Assembly (NCBI GenBank): GCA_963402885.1
Contig: OY727094.1
Coordinates: 32,738,501-32,802,500, forward strand
Length of the DNA stretch: 64,000 nt
Source: Antedon bifida
Lineage: Eukaryota > Echinodermata > Crinoidea > Comatulida > Antedonidae
Reading direction: 5' to 3'
Shown here piece by piece: positions 63,171 through 64,000 of this stretch (its first letter is position 1; each line of letters opens with the position of its first letter). A model generated the notes under the pieces. That model did not search any database, had not been told where the DNA came from, and saw only the letters and a program-made list of their open reading frames with translations. Both the position numbers and the translations under genes were made by a program.

Positions 63171-64000
63171 CTAGATCTTAAACTCGTCACTTGAGGACGA
63201 GTTTGGTTATCCGCCCGCAACAAACGTATCTTGCGCATTCAAGTACTTTTCAATCATGACTTTTCCAAAAAGTAGCCTATTCGATAATAAAACTCCCTTT
63301 CAGTGTAATAAGCAAACAAATCTTTTTATTTAATTATTTTCCCGTGACGGGATTCGATCCCGGTACCTCTGATACCAAAGTCGGTTGCACTACACATCGA
63401 GCCATATGAGCACCTGCTGAAGAAAATCCGAAGAACAATTACTCGTTCATTCGGTATGTCGTGAACCCCTCGATGCAAGTTGATTATTACCTATCAAACT
63501 AAATCATAATTTTTACTAGGATGAAATCTTCACACATTTGAAACAGTAACATATTATAAAAGTGCATACTTTCAAGTTTTATATATTAACATGTAAAGAA
63601 AAAAGATAAACGTTATGTTTATTGTTTTGCTCTTTGAATATGTTTATGTTTGTTTGATGATAATTATTTCAAAAATTACATTTAATATGCAAATAATGCA
63701 GCCATCAAACACTTTTTAACATTCAAGACTATAATAAATCAGACCTATGATTCATACACTGCAAGAAAATAAAATAAAAAATGGGGGTAACCTTGCATTC
63801 TGATGAACTGTTTCATTTTTAAAATTAGACATATTTTGCAACAATTTCACAATTTGTTGACGTTTTCGTGCGCAACCTGTCATGTTTAACGTGCTCGTAG
63901 AACGCCAATTTAAGTTTTCAGAATGAATAAAACAACGTAAAATTGTTAACCGAAGTTTGAAAAACACAATTTATGTAAAAGAAAAGCTTATACGCGTTCC
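63171..64000 (-). mobile_element. E41: family C element, partial
   Basis: Begins CTAGATCTTAAACTCG, with the arm GGTTATCCGC, and includes a tRNA-like segment. It is cut off by the window edge in the right half. Confidence 0.78.
63341..63413 (-). other. tRNA-like segment in E41
   Basis: Same module as in E4, with GGGATCGAATCCC at the box B position and 73 nt long. Confidence 0.55.

Noticed and set aside
1-64000. Simple satellite DNA grown only by unequal crossing-over
   Set aside because: The mixture of three families, precise filled/empty sites, and stranded ends matched by arm type require insertion events. Crossing-over or duplication explains only the 10-kb block and E32.

Overview
The window is one uninterrupted array of about 41 repeat units of roughly 1.2-2.1 kb, all in the same orientation and with no host gene. 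No open reading frame longer than 117 codons exists, and those present are the same frames recurring in sister copies of the repeats. The DNA is AT-rich with many CpG-containing runs (GCGCGC, TGACGTCA). One repeat subfamily carries a fragment of an animal-type LINE reverse transcriptase. Together these suggest an AT-rich invertebrate genome; the species cannot be told from the window.

The units belong to three related families, here called A, B and C. I read all of them as non-autonomous rolling-circle transposons of the Helitron2/Helentron kind, lying on the minus strand. In element sense, each begins TT followed by a perfect or near-perfect terminal hairpin. It ends with an inverted copy of one hairpin arm (an asymmetrical terminal inverted repeat), then a second hairpin (stem core CGTCA/TGACG) and the terminal CTAG, followed by a T. 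On the plus strand this reads CTAGA - hairpin - arm - body - A-rich tract - motif TACAATnaCAA - hairpin - CCAA or CTAA. Family A (26 units) uses the arm TAGGTGATCATTT. Family B (9 units) uses GGTTTTCC, GGTTATCC or AGTTATCC. Family C (6 units) uses GGTTATCCGC and contains a 73-nt tRNA-like segment.

The central observation is that the array is nested like brackets. A new element lands in the A-rich tract of an older one, or at its tip, and so strands the older element's terminal hairpin to the right of the newcomer. Stranded hairpins can be matched to their owners by family and by arm sequence, for example E6( E7( E8 ) ). Five filled-site versus uninterrupted-tract comparisons agree that an element from CTAG to CCAA was added with no target-site duplication.

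Layout: 1-7163 holds E1-E5 (A, B, A, C, B). 7164-12334 is the nest E6/E7/E8. 12335-23320 is mostly A, with a late B insertion (E14). 23321-35191 is a second copy of 7456-23320. The two copies are equal in length (10,247 bp) once E7, E8, E14 (copy 1) and E19 (copy 2) are removed, so those four elements arrived after the duplication. 35192-40220 is A units. 40221-46721 is four B elements nested in an A. 46722-54174 is A and B. 54175-58413 is three C units nested in an A. 58414-63170 is A. 63171-64000 is the start of a C unit. No transposase, Rep-helicase or other autonomous partner is encoded here. Every stretch over 300 bp is covered by one of these elements.
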